Position numbers and translations under genes: made by a program. Positions 54,550 through 64,000 of a stretch of DNA of 64,000 bases are shown here, one piece after another (position 1 is the first letter of the stretch; every line of letters begins with the position of its first letter). The stretch is taken from the NCBI RefSeq assembly GCF_037975245.1, contig NC_092579.1, forward strand, positions 6,819,001 to 6,883,000. Direction: 5' to 3'. The notes beneath the pieces are model-generated. The model did no database searches. It had not been told where the DNA came from and saw only the letters and a list, made by a program, of their open reading frames with translations. The DNA comes from Apostichopus japonicus (Eukaryota; Echinodermata; Holothuroidea; Aspidochirotida; Stichopodidae).

Positions 54550-57500
54550 GTGCTTTAATTTACCAGTTTAAAATAACAACCAAACCACACGGGTTTAGCC
54601 TAGCTTTGTGGAAATTTATGCTGCATAACCTAACAAAGTAACAAGTTACATTGATAAAGCACTGAGTGTTACATACGGCGTAGGCTAATACAAAATCTTA
54701 CCAATGTCCACATAGACCTAGACATGAGAGTGCTGGATCAAAGATTCTGTTTGATATTTAGCAAATATCTGTTGTGACACCACAGGACAGTAGTTTTGGT
54801 ACAGGTCAATATTCTCATTAAGAACTATTGTTAAAGAATTTTCATACAGAATACTGTACAGTCATATAACATGATCATGCTGATCAAAATAGCTGGGAAA
54901 TCTTGGTGGTGAAAAAATGTAGTATCATTTGTAATGTACCGAAGACAGAGAGTTTGATGCAGTATTTCACCTGGGCAGTGTTTCAAGCATGCACTTTTCA
55001 TCACTTATAAATGCACTGCTCTGTTATGGTACCTAGGCACCTTGAGTAGGACATCATCAAAATGACAAGCAAAATTAAACAGTTTGCATGTGCAATAAGC
55101 AATTAAAAAGAATAACTCATTCCAACATGATGAAGAAAGGATCCTTCATTGCCGTGTTCTCTGTTTTCCTCTGAAATTAAGACTTTTTACATGCTAAGTT
55201 AATGTGATCTTTATCCACTATAAGTTGGAAATCTAAATGCCTCTTATTTCTTCTCCAAGAAATTCATATCAACAGCAACTACAAGCAGTTGAGTATGTAA
55301 GTTTAAAATGCCTTTGGTCAGATGCTCTTACACATTTGTTAATTGGTCTGTTTTGCCCTAAAAAAACAAGAATGAACAAGTTTAATAGGAAATTCATACA
55401 AATTGTATGAACATTATACTTTGTTTAAACTTTACCAAAGTTCATAGTGTTTTCAACAAGTATGAAGACTGTCACAATTGTGTAAAGGAAACCAACTGCA
55501 ATTAGGAATTCGTCTTAGCTGATTTGCAGGTTGCACCTTTCATCAATTTAATATGAAGAGAAGAACCTATCCTATATTTGCTGCATAAATAGCCCCTTCT
55601 TCCCTGCCCAACAGATTCCCCCTACAGCCTTACACCACAAATCCCCACCCTACTCAGAATAGACTCATGAACAAATAACATAATTTCAGTTTTGTCAGGG
55701 TTTGGCTTAGAAAGAAGTGAGACATCCAACTCTTGACAGTACAGTATGTAGGCAAGACAAAATATCAGTAGTTAGGACAGAAATTTGGCTTAGACAAGAA
55801 TTTTTTGTGTGTAAATATGATGGTCGTCAGCAAACCCTGCCACTCTAAACCCAATCCGTGTTACGTACAATAGAGTAAAAAGATCTCAGACCTTGAATAA
55901 TACTGGTCCGAACACAGAACCTTGTGGAACATCAAATCCTACATCAACTTTGTTAGAATTAATATTACTGATATGCACTTTCTTGTTGCAACCAGTAATG
56001 AGAGATATAAACCACCTCAGAGCAATACCTGTAAGATCAATTTCATGACAGAGTTGTGTGAATCAGCAATTGGTGGTCAACGGTGTCAAAGGTCGCACTT
56101 TAAATAGAGTATGAGAAGAACAGTAGCAGCATTATTGTCAGTGGCCATGCAAATATTATTGTGTAATCTCGATAGCAAAGTCTTGGTGCTGTGGCTTGTT
56201 TTGTAATCAGATTGTTGTGAGACATGAAGTTTATGCTTTAGCATACATGTACTAATTGAGACGAGTTAAGAACAACACGTTCAGTAAGCTTTGTGATATA
56301 TTTAAGATTTGGATATGGGTCTGTAGTTTTTCATTTGTTGAGATCAGATGCAAGATTTTTGAGCACATGTAGGTATAATGCCAGCTAATTTAATACTGAA
56401 CCACTTGATAACAGTTACCTATACAAGACATAATTTTTGCTGGTGTAGTAAGGTTTCTCATATTTATGGCAGCAATATATGTCACATTCCTTTCTCTCTT
56501 TTCTGCGGTGCTTTCGCAGATTTTTGTAATCTTTGTTGAACCAGGGGGCTTCAGTGGCAACCCTGAGTCTTTTTGTTATTAATAAGGGTGCATGTTTGTC
56601 TAGAATGGGTTTCAACTCTTTATATTTGAAGAACATAACAGCAGCTTAGCAGAGGGCAAATGACCGAGAGAACTTTCAATGTCAGATCTGGACACAGGTT
56701 GGTCGATACCCTGGATCTTTCTAAATGAGAACGTGGTAAATTCAATCAATGGTATTTTTGAATTATAGCAAATCAAAGGTTATAGGGTAATGGGTGTAGG
56801 GTAGGGTTATAGGGTAATAAGTACAATAAATGTTATCTGAACAATACAGTTATCATCAATATCTGGGAATAATATGGAGGGGAAGGGCAGGGGGGTTCAT
56901 AACCTCCAGGAAGGTTTTCAGAGGAAGGAGACTGTTCATTTCTCTCTTATTTTCGCTTCATTTCAGGTGGAGCTACACGATCGGTCACTTTTGGCAGGTG
57001 ACCTGGTTCAAAAGTCCAGCTCCAACAGCAGCTGTGGTCAACTTGGGACAGTGAGGATGGTTCACGTCACGTGTCACCTTCAAACACTGTCGACGAAACA
57101 GATCATTTATAACGTTCCCAGTACCAAAATTGAGCAGATAGCTGTAAGCAAATTAAGAAACTAATTTGAGAAACTTAAAAAACAAATGAAAACAAACAAG
57201 TTTTATAGTCTGTTTCAAAACAGAACTAATAAATTAATGGCAGATTATTGTGTAACTGTGTAAGTTATCAAAAATAAGAAGTGGGAACTTTTTTCTAATT
57301 TTGATAATGGTCGAGCTCTAGAAGTGGACTGGAATTAAGTGACCATTCCAAAGTATCAACATTCATAAGGGTAAGGGTAATACCTTTGTAATGACCAGGT
57401 TATCTGGTATGATGTTCTGGTAGGCTACTTGACTTCCAGGACACATTTTCCTCAGTTACTCTATCAATCAGGTGATTCCATATACAGTATAAACGTATAA

Positions 57501-60500
57501 GGCAAGGAATCACTATTTTAAAGCCTGCTGGCTTTCTGGTTATATAATAAAAAGGTCACAAAGTATCAAGATTCAGAAAGGTAATACCTTTTGCAAAGAC
57601 CAAGTTATCTAGTATTATGTTCTGGTACTTGATTTCAGGACACATTTTCCTCAGTTACTCTATCAATCAGGTGATTCCATATATATACAATATAAATGCA
57701 TAAGGCAAGGAATCACTAAGCCTGCTGGCTTTCTGGTTTTATAACTTATCAACGGTTTGCCTGATTATCTTTGCAGCCCATCTACCTAGGAACAGCTGTC
57801 ATGTTGGATAATTGGATCGGGGAAGTGGAGGACACAGTCACAGAAATTGTGGTTGTATTGAAAAATGGAGCAAGGTATGTATGTATGTATTGTATGTATG
57901 TATTTTAGATCCTCCTGCAAGCAGGAACTCGCGAAGAAGCGTCATTGTCTTATCAAAGCCGCAAGCTGACTGAAGTCAGTCTCTTACATTGTGTATGTTA
58001 AAACAGTCTGTGGATCCTAAGGAAAAAGGTGCATTGTGAATGGGCTCAATGATTCTAGTAGTAAGGCTGGGGCTGGTACATGTATTAATGTGCAGTCTGC
58101 TTTCTACCAGGTTTACAAAATGCATGTACAGGTTCCATGTTTCATGGCAAGATTGAAAATACACTGTCATTTAGCCAACAAATAGCCTGAATTTCGAGGC
58201 CTGCCTCTATGCAAAATGTTGTCTCGGAAGTATGCTATCCTTTGTATGCCTTTTAGTGAATGTATGAACTTTGTCATATAGAAGTAATGAAGTTTTTCTT
58301 ACAGTAGGTTTGATACATAAAACTAGAGAAACACTTCAGTTTCTTGCTTCCATCAGGTGTGCTCTTACAGAAGGGGCAGCCAGCAAACTTACAGACGTCC
58401 ATGATTTTGCTGTTGAGGTTAGTATTCGTTAGCTAATAAGTCTGTAAGTCATAAATAAAATTTATGACATAAAACCGGGGATCATGAGATGGATTGGCTT
58501 CTCCTGTAAAAACTGCTGTAAATGTAAAATAGCGACGAAAAAACAGCTTATTATGGATCATGTCTCAAATTAATTGCCACCTCAAGGTAAGCTGTCAAGC
58601 TATAAAACACTGTGGCAAAATTACACTGAGGAAGGCTGGGAGGGGTGGGGAAGAGGGGCAGTAAGTGTCAATATATGTCCACTTCAAAAGGAGCTACAGA
58701 CTTACAATTGATATGAAACTGCTGACTGAGAGAAAAAAAGAGAAAAGAGAAAAAACAATTGTTATCATGAACGACTAAGAGGTTTGTTGTATTGGGTTTG
58801 AAATTTAACCATAGAATTTTCATAATTGTCGCCACTTACTCTAAAATGCCAGTGCGTAGAAAATCTACTGGCTAAACTCAAATTGCCTACTTCCATTCTC
58901 CTCGAATTAATACGAAAGCAACATTAATTTTGCACTGGCAAGAAAAATGCAAGACAGTCTAATTTTTCCACTGGCACAGTGAAATCGACTGTGAATAGGC
59001 AGTGTAAGAAAAATCCAGAATTTTCAGGCATGCATCACTCTCAAGTGACCTGTCATTTGATACATTTGAGCCATCGAAATGCAAGGCACTGACCATCACA
59101 AGAAAGAGGAATCCAACCATACTGGATCTACTGTTTGGAAGCACAAAACTGACTGAAAAGCAGGAGCTGGAGATTCTGGGAATTACTATAGAGTTACCAA
59201 CAAACTGGATGTTAGAGGTAGAGCGACTGTCTACATGACTAGTCTACAAGGCTCAGGTTCGTAGTGTGATGGAGTACGCCTCACTCTCCTGGATGAGCGC
59301 CACACCACTCTAGGATGACTTGACTCAATCCAGAGGAAAGCCCTCCGTATCATAGGCACAAGCAAAGAGGAAGCAAGTTCAGAGCTGGACATCTCTACCC
59401 TCCATCGAAGACGCCTGGTGGCAGCAGCTACTGTTTTTTACAACATGCACACCAGCTTGTGCCCAACGGCGTTGCTACCACAGCCTTATGTACTTAGAAG
59501 AGCTACCTGCTCCAGCCTATCAATGCTCTGCCATGCTCTCACAATACCTGTTTCCATAACACTCTCCACAGGCAGGACCTTCATCCACACTGCAGTACAT
59601 GTCTGGAACAGCCTACCGGATAGCGTAGTTGGTGCTATTTCTGACAACGGCGCACAGACCATAAAGAGCAGGGTGCATGAGCATCTCATTAATTGTGCCT
59701 GATGCTTATCTGATCCCTTCACTTCAGTAGTTCCTAAGCTGCTGTGAACCACTGATTGGCCCATGTGGATTTCTCTTATAGTGCCTCACAGCCTATGTGA
59801 GCTCTTGACTTATGTCAATCTTCATGGACTATTGTTCACTCTAGCTTTCATTAAAAAAAAAAAAAAAGCACATGGCACTCTCATCTACAGAGCACGGTAG
59901 TTCATTCAGTGCTTTGAGCCCACATGGCTAACCAAAATTTGAAATTCTGCCGTGGTAAGAAAACATGTGCCTTTAGGTTATAAGGTAACCTTAAAGCCAT
60001 TCGTTAAAGATTTCTGGCAAAAGAGTTGATGGTTGTCTCTGCAGCAGGTACTACTGTAGAAAGAAGAGAGTTCATTTAGTTTTGTTCTTTCACTTAGATT
60101 GCAAAGACAAATGAAAATATAAAAAAACTTGATTTCCTTTGATTCAATAGGACTCCATATTCGGTGAGGGTGATGGGTTTTACCCTGGACAGACTCTGAG
60201 AGGGCGTGCTTCCACTTTCAAGAGTGCGAGATGGTTAAGTGGTCAACAGCCTATAATGTCAAGCAAGGCTCAGTTTCGAGTCCTCGTTGAAGAGGTAAAG
60301 AGAATAAAATGTTCAGAAATGTCAATTACAAGCAGATTGTTTTAAGCATATCACATGAACAATAGAGGAAAGCAGAAAGAAAGGTATTTTATTAAAGATG
60401 AAAATGGAATGATATGACATTACAAATATTGCTAGAATTGTATTAATTAGTAGAAATTTAAAGTGGGCTTCTAGTAGCCTTGTCAGAAATAAGTGTCGGG

Positions 60501-63500
60501 ACACAGAATGGGGATTTGTTACTGTTAGAAGGGTGACACAATTAGTTTCCTTGATAAGATAGAAGCATTTTCATAATATATTTTATTGACATGTTTAGTT
60601 CTATTCTTTATTTACCTGTCTCTACAAATTCTTTAATATTATCAATCTAAGTTTAGAGCTAATTTTTTGGCTATTAACTCCACTATGGTAAGTTTGTCTG
60701 GACATTTAATTACCTCTCAATTTTCCTGAAGAAACGTTTATTCCGGTAGAACATGGTTTAGATTGAGTGAAATTGCATTATTCATTAGTATTGTTTTTCT
60801 TAAAAATCAGCACAGAATCAGAACTAATAACCCATTCTGGCAAGTTATTCCATTCATTCACAACCCTTTGAGAGAAGCTAAATTGATAATTTCCAGACGA
60901 GAATTTTTTTAGCTAATTTGAGACTTAATACTACGAGTTCTAGAAACAGTTGAAACCTTCAAAATATCACAAGCACCTAAAGAATCACTAGTTGTTAGGA
61001 ACTTATAAACCTGTATCATGTGACCAAGAGGATGATAATAAGAGAAAATACATTTGCAACATAAAATGTTCACAAACACATATACATACACACACCCATA
61101 CAAACATAGACATAAACACATACATACATACACACATACACCTTAATATACTGTGTACAGTTTGGTAACAAAGTTGGTGTTTGTGTTGTTGTCATGGTGA
61201 AATAAACTGCTTCCATTGAATTTTGTTTCAAGATATTGTCTCTCTAATGAGCTAGCGTCTCACTTTTAACTCATGTTCTATACAGAAAATTGATTTAAAA
61301 TGAGGTTATAATGTACATCCAACTTGTCAGGAGCTTTCATATAACACTCTCTGGTCTAGACACCTCTGGATAAGGACTTGAGCTACATCTGTAAGAAAGA
61401 AAGTGTTGCAGACACATGTTTTTCTTGGATTTCTCATTTTGTTCAGATAGTTTTGGTTAAACTACAAGTAAGATGGCAGACTCGGGGCATAAGCGGAAGT
61501 AAAAGATTGGAAGAAGAGGATTCTCTGCCTCCCCCGGTTACCATATCTGGAAATCAATTAAAAAGGTGAGGCTAGCATGTTGGGGTTGATTTGCATATCA
61601 ATATAAAAAAATAATCCACAAATGCAAGGCCTGCAAAAGTCTCTTCACAATTCAAATTGCTAATTTTAACTTTCATAATGAAATGTAACCTAGTCAGTCA
61701 ATCCTGTGGAGTCTGTTGCCATACAGTGCAAGCTCTTTTGTTTTTAACATTCACCGTCCGAAAGTTCACATGATTGAATGATGGGAAGTTGTTTCCATGG
61801 GGATATTAAACATGCAGTCGTGTTTTTATCAAGGATTGCATGGTATGAAGTCAGTTGGAGTTTTACAGGTAGTTCTGCTTGATCACGATTACAGAAAACA
61901 AATCTTTTGGGGTAGTTTAATTTTGCCTGAACAAATGACTACAAATTGTAAATACTTGACATTAACATGTAATTTTACTTGGGGGTATTTAATCGACCTT
62001 GAACAAATAAACTAAATAAATTGAAAGTGCTTGGCACTGTCATGTATTTCTGCTCGATCTGATGGTAACATTACATAAAGTTGCTTGTGAGTCTGGCCTA
62101 TACATGTACTGGAATAAATGTAACATTATATGAAACCGCATGAAGATATTTATGCAATCGTTGCTTGATAGAATGATGACATAACAGGTGAGATGTCCTC
62201 TTTAAATTGCAAAAAATATTACAAAAGGAACGAATTGATTACAAACCTTCCTCTATTAACACTATTTATAGGAAGTGAAGACTCGGGCACAAAGAAACGT
62301 CTGATGCCGGTAATCTGACCAAGTTTCGAATGAGGTGTATCAAAAGTGTTAGACACTACCATCGATCCCAGAAATTACACACACAGCTTGCTACCATTGG
62401 TAATTAGACATTAGTGTACAGTCAATACATACAGCTACGGTCAATACCCACAACACATTGTACATAGCAGCGTGGACATCTCAGGTCTAGATAAAAGATA
62501 ACAAGGTATCACGATTCATTACTGTCTGCATATTGTAGGACAAGAAAAAAAGTTCACTTGCAAGCAACGGAAGTTTAACTTTTTCAAAGGGTGGCACGCG
62601 GTTTGGGGTGAGTCTTCAATGCCTTTGACTGTTCATGGTCACCTGAGTTTGTTTTTTTTGTTTGTTTTTCTGTCGTCAGAGTCAAGCCACTCAAGTTCTT
62701 CTCAGCAGACAAAGTACAGGTTGGAGACAAAGGCATCTACCAGATACAAGAGGGAGATGTGGTCTCACATGCAGCAGTACCCAAAGGCTCACACATGTGC
62801 TATACAAGACCAGAAAATGCACACAAAGTGAAAAAATCTTCCACGCCCACCGGCACACCCCCTCTGGATAGGAAGAGAGATACCAAAGAGGGAACGAAAA
62901 ATGCGACTTTGGACGAAGATCGCACAGAAGAGAAAACGTCCCTCAATCAGAAAGGAGAGACCTCTGAACTAACAGTAGGATCTGATGAAGATGACAAAGC
63001 TGCCAGTAAACAAGAGGCAGCGGGAAAGGCTTCATTATCTCGAAAGAAAAAATCCCACAGGAGCCGGGATGGGCAGATGCAAAGGGACCTCTTACGGGAG
63101 GTCAACGACAAAGAAGAATTAGTCGAAAAGGCTTATAAGGTCAAGTCCGATTTATCCAGAGATGTGGAGATGTTATGCGATCTGCACAAGGAGCTCTGCG
63201 AAGCATCGGACAGTATCGTGGAACTGACGAGGAGCTTCCAGCCGTTGGTGGCCAACTCGTCGGGAAAATCCGCAGAGGACGTGAAGCAGAGGATAAGAGG
63301 ATTGGAAGAGTCACACGCCAAACTCCAAGAACAGATATGCTTGACTCAGGACCTTCTCCGCGACAGCGAAAAGAGCCTCGGCGACTTGGAACTTGTGAAC
63401 TTACAGGCCGAGACGATACTAGACGACGCGAAGAAAGCGAGGCTTAAAGCCTTGCACAAGAGTGGGATATCGTTGCATCCCGGGAAATCCGAAAACTCCT

Positions 63501-63724
63501 GCGAAGGTCCGAGCGACGATAATAGGTACGAGAGCACTTCGGATGGTTCTTCTCACAGCTCTACGGAACACCAAGAGAAATCAAAGAGGACAGCCACCAG
63601 TCGTAGGAGAAAGAAGCAAGGACGTGGTGTCAACAGGAAGAGGGGCTCATCTCATCTGAAAGTCGGCAACAGGGAGTGTATCGAGGTAACCCACACTCAC
63701 ACGGTCGTGGATGTTGAATGGCAG
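54319..63724 (+). CDS. UBE2O: UBE2O, (E3-independent) E2 ubiquitin-conjugating enzyme, 5' part (7 exons; continues past the window)
   Basis: Large cytoplasmic E2/E3 hybrid that ubiquitinates unassembled basic proteins such as orphan ribosomal and histone subunits. Exons: 54319-54549, 56967-57143, 57777-57874, 58357-58417, 60151-60294, 61447-61565, 62680-63724; phases agree, giving about 625 residues. Matches to vertebrate UBE2O run in order: LLFDEDVV start, an acidic Asp/Ser stretch, HVLVAWYPKG, the HDRSLLAGDLV/CGQLGTV block, the WIGEVED/LKNGAR block, GFYPGQTLRG plus ARWLSGQQPIMSSKAQFRV, RVKPLKFFSADKVQVGDKGI, and ECIEVTHTHTVVDVEWQ. The active-site Cys and UBC fold lie beyond 64000. The start at 54319 gives the conserved LLF near the N-terminus and lacks the long Pro/Ala leader of mammals. 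Confidence 0.92.
54550..56966. other. UBE2O intron 1
   Basis: Left part (54550-55660) is AT-rich without a recognised feature. The right part is mostly the minus-strand LINE remnant. Confidence 0.6.
55680..56640 (-). mobile_element. Decayed non-LTR retrotransposon (RT domain), antisense to UBE2O
   Basis: The minus strand first reads ILDKHAPLLITKRLRVATEA and PWFNKDYKNLRKHRRKERKE (the linker before the RT of CR1/Jockey-like elements). Further on, with stops and frameshifts, it reads SATFDTVDHQLL (RT block A), a degraded GSVLGP-like segment and a DD motif region. It is clearly inactive. Confidence 0.75.
56967..57143 (+). CDS. UBE2O: UBE2O exon 2
   Basis: Acceptor CATTTCAG and donor GCT|GTAAGC. 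59 codons in phase 0, with VELHDRSLLAGDLVQKS, SCGQLGTVRMVHVTC and QIIYNVPSTKIEQIA. Confidence 0.9.
57777..57874 (+). CDS. UBE2O: UBE2O exon 3
   Basis: Acceptor ATCTTTGCAG and donor CAAG|GTATGT. Encodes PIYLGTAVMLDNWIGEVEDT and VTEIVVVLKNGA. A SINE-like repeat starts at its donor. Confidence 0.9.
57874..57990 (-). repeat. SINE-like repeat with (GTAT)n end, copy 3
   Basis: (GTAT)n directly after the exon 3 donor, then AGATCCTCCTGCAAGCAGG, AACTCGCGAAGAAGC and GCCGCAAGCTGACTGAAGTC. It shares its unit with 31619-31730 and 50571-50680. Confidence 0.75.
58357..58417 (+). CDS. UBE2O: UBE2O exon 4
   Basis: Only 61 nt. Acceptor CTTCCATCAG and donor GAG|GTTAGT. Encodes CALTEGAASKLTDVHDFAVE, matching the CSM..EDGAKLYDV region of mammalian UBE2O. 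Confidence 0.88.
59020..59866 (+). mobile_element. Non-LTR retrotransposon 3' fragment in UBE2O intron 4
   Basis: Plus strand: FEPSKCKALTITRKRNP and KQELEILGITIE (RT thumb region), VYKAQVRSVMEYASLSW, then in another frame STLHRRRLVAAATVFYNMHT and TAVHVWNSLPDSVV...IKSRVHEHL. It ends in a 15-A run at 59851-59866. It is 5'-truncated, with stops and frameshifts, and in the same orientation as UBE2O. The ORF 59418-59702 is part of it. Confidence 0.8.
60151..60294 (+). CDS. UBE2O: UBE2O exon 5
   Basis: Acceptor GATTCAATAG and donor GAG|GTAAAG. Encodes DSIFGEGDGFYPGQTLRG, ASTFKSARWLSGQQPIMSSK and AQFRVLVEE. Confidence 0.92.
61447..61565 (+). CDS. UBE2O: UBE2O exon 6
   Basis: Acceptor TTTGTTCAG and donor AAAAG|GTGAGG. 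Encodes IVLVKLQVRWQTRGISGS and LPPPVTISGNQLK, matching the family's VELKVTW and PPPSVI segment. Confidence 0.88.
61566..62679. other. UBE2O intron 6
   Basis: AT-rich, no recognised feature. The same holds for intron 5 (60295-61446) apart from a (CATA)n-rich patch near 61080-61138. Confidence 0.5.
62680..63724 (+). CDS. UBE2O: UBE2O exon 7 (long exon with charged and helical insert)
   Basis: 1045 nt. Acceptor CTGTCGTCAG and donor TGGCAG|GTCAGT. It opens with VKPLKFFSADKVQVGDKGIY, then a Lys/Glu/Ser-rich disordered part, a predicted coiled coil of ~100 residues (LLREVNDKEELVEKAYK to LGDLELVNLQAETILDDAKK), a basic cluster (SRRRKKQGRGVNRKRG), and returns to family sequence at ECIEVTHTHTVVDVEWQ. 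Mammals have a comparable acidic/basic linker here, so the position of the insert is conserved even if its sequence is not. Confidence 0.88.
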
Positions 63725-64000
63725 GTCAGTGCTAACATTGTCACTCTGTATAGTTTATATGTCAATGGCCTAGAGACTTTTAGGCCTACAACCCAGGATT
63801 TTCCATTTAGTCTGAGGCACAACTCACCAGAGCCCCCCCCCCCCCCATTCATTCCTCTGAATATTTTTCTGCTGTATATATCTCTTTAATATCAGAAGTG
63901 AAGCTTAAAGCAACAGTCAGTGTACAGCTAGGCATCATATGTTATGCAAAGAAGCACGTCCAATAATGACAATATTATCAAACAGGGACAATGTTTCTGT

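Overview
The window reads as nuclear DNA of a marine invertebrate animal. Genes are split by GT-AG introns of 0.1-6.5 kb, base composition is AT-rich, and DNA transposons, non-LTR retrotransposon fragments, minisatellites and long inverted repeats fill the space between exons. The proteins are animal mitochondrial or regulatory genes (ECHS1, ALKBH5, UBE2O) plus a local family of single-exon class A GPCRs. A deuterostome, possibly an echinoderm, is my inference from gene content and repeat style; nothing in the sequence proves it.

Layout. 1-858: composite hAT-like element entering from the left. 2783-12682 (+): mitochondrial enoyl-CoA hydratase (ECHS1), lacking only its transit-peptide exon. 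Its third coding exon is present twice in tandem (3555-3682 and 3775-3902), with the same length and phase, so it looks like a mutually exclusive exon pair. 13.4-15.15 kb: minisatellite split by a short LINE insertion. 20148-31054 (-): complete four-exon ALKBH5, an RNA m6A demethylase. Its intron 3 holds a ~1.2 kb minisatellite that runs up to the exon 3 splice donor. Its intron 2 holds a Tudor/chromo-barrel-like first exon (27949-28138, -) of another gene, an inverted minisatellite and a hAT MITE. 32.3-34.7 kb: three hAT-like elements nested inside one another, each with its own target-site duplication. 34.87-35.85 kb: solo LTR.

36.05-49.56 kb (-): two intact intronless peptide-receptor-like GPCRs (37108-38388 and 48279-49556) and a broken third copy (about 36050-36555), separated by repeat-rich DNA. 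50.3-54.1 kb: a (TA)n tract, another hAT-like element, a ~1.1 kb dispersed repeat and a ~0.88 kb foldback ending about 200 bp before the next gene. 54319-63724 and beyond the right edge (+): the first seven coding exons of UBE2O, an E2/E3 hybrid ubiquitin ligase, with decayed LINE copies in its introns; the catalytic UBC domain lies outside the window.

The three housekeeping genes do not form an operon or pathway. The strongest candidate for something new is the duplicated ECHS1 exon, which would give two enoyl-CoA hydratase isoforms differing in the segment that carries the oxyanion-hole loop and part of the acyl-CoA pocket. Next are the composite hAT lineage, for which the window holds both filled and empty insertion sites, and the GPCR cluster.
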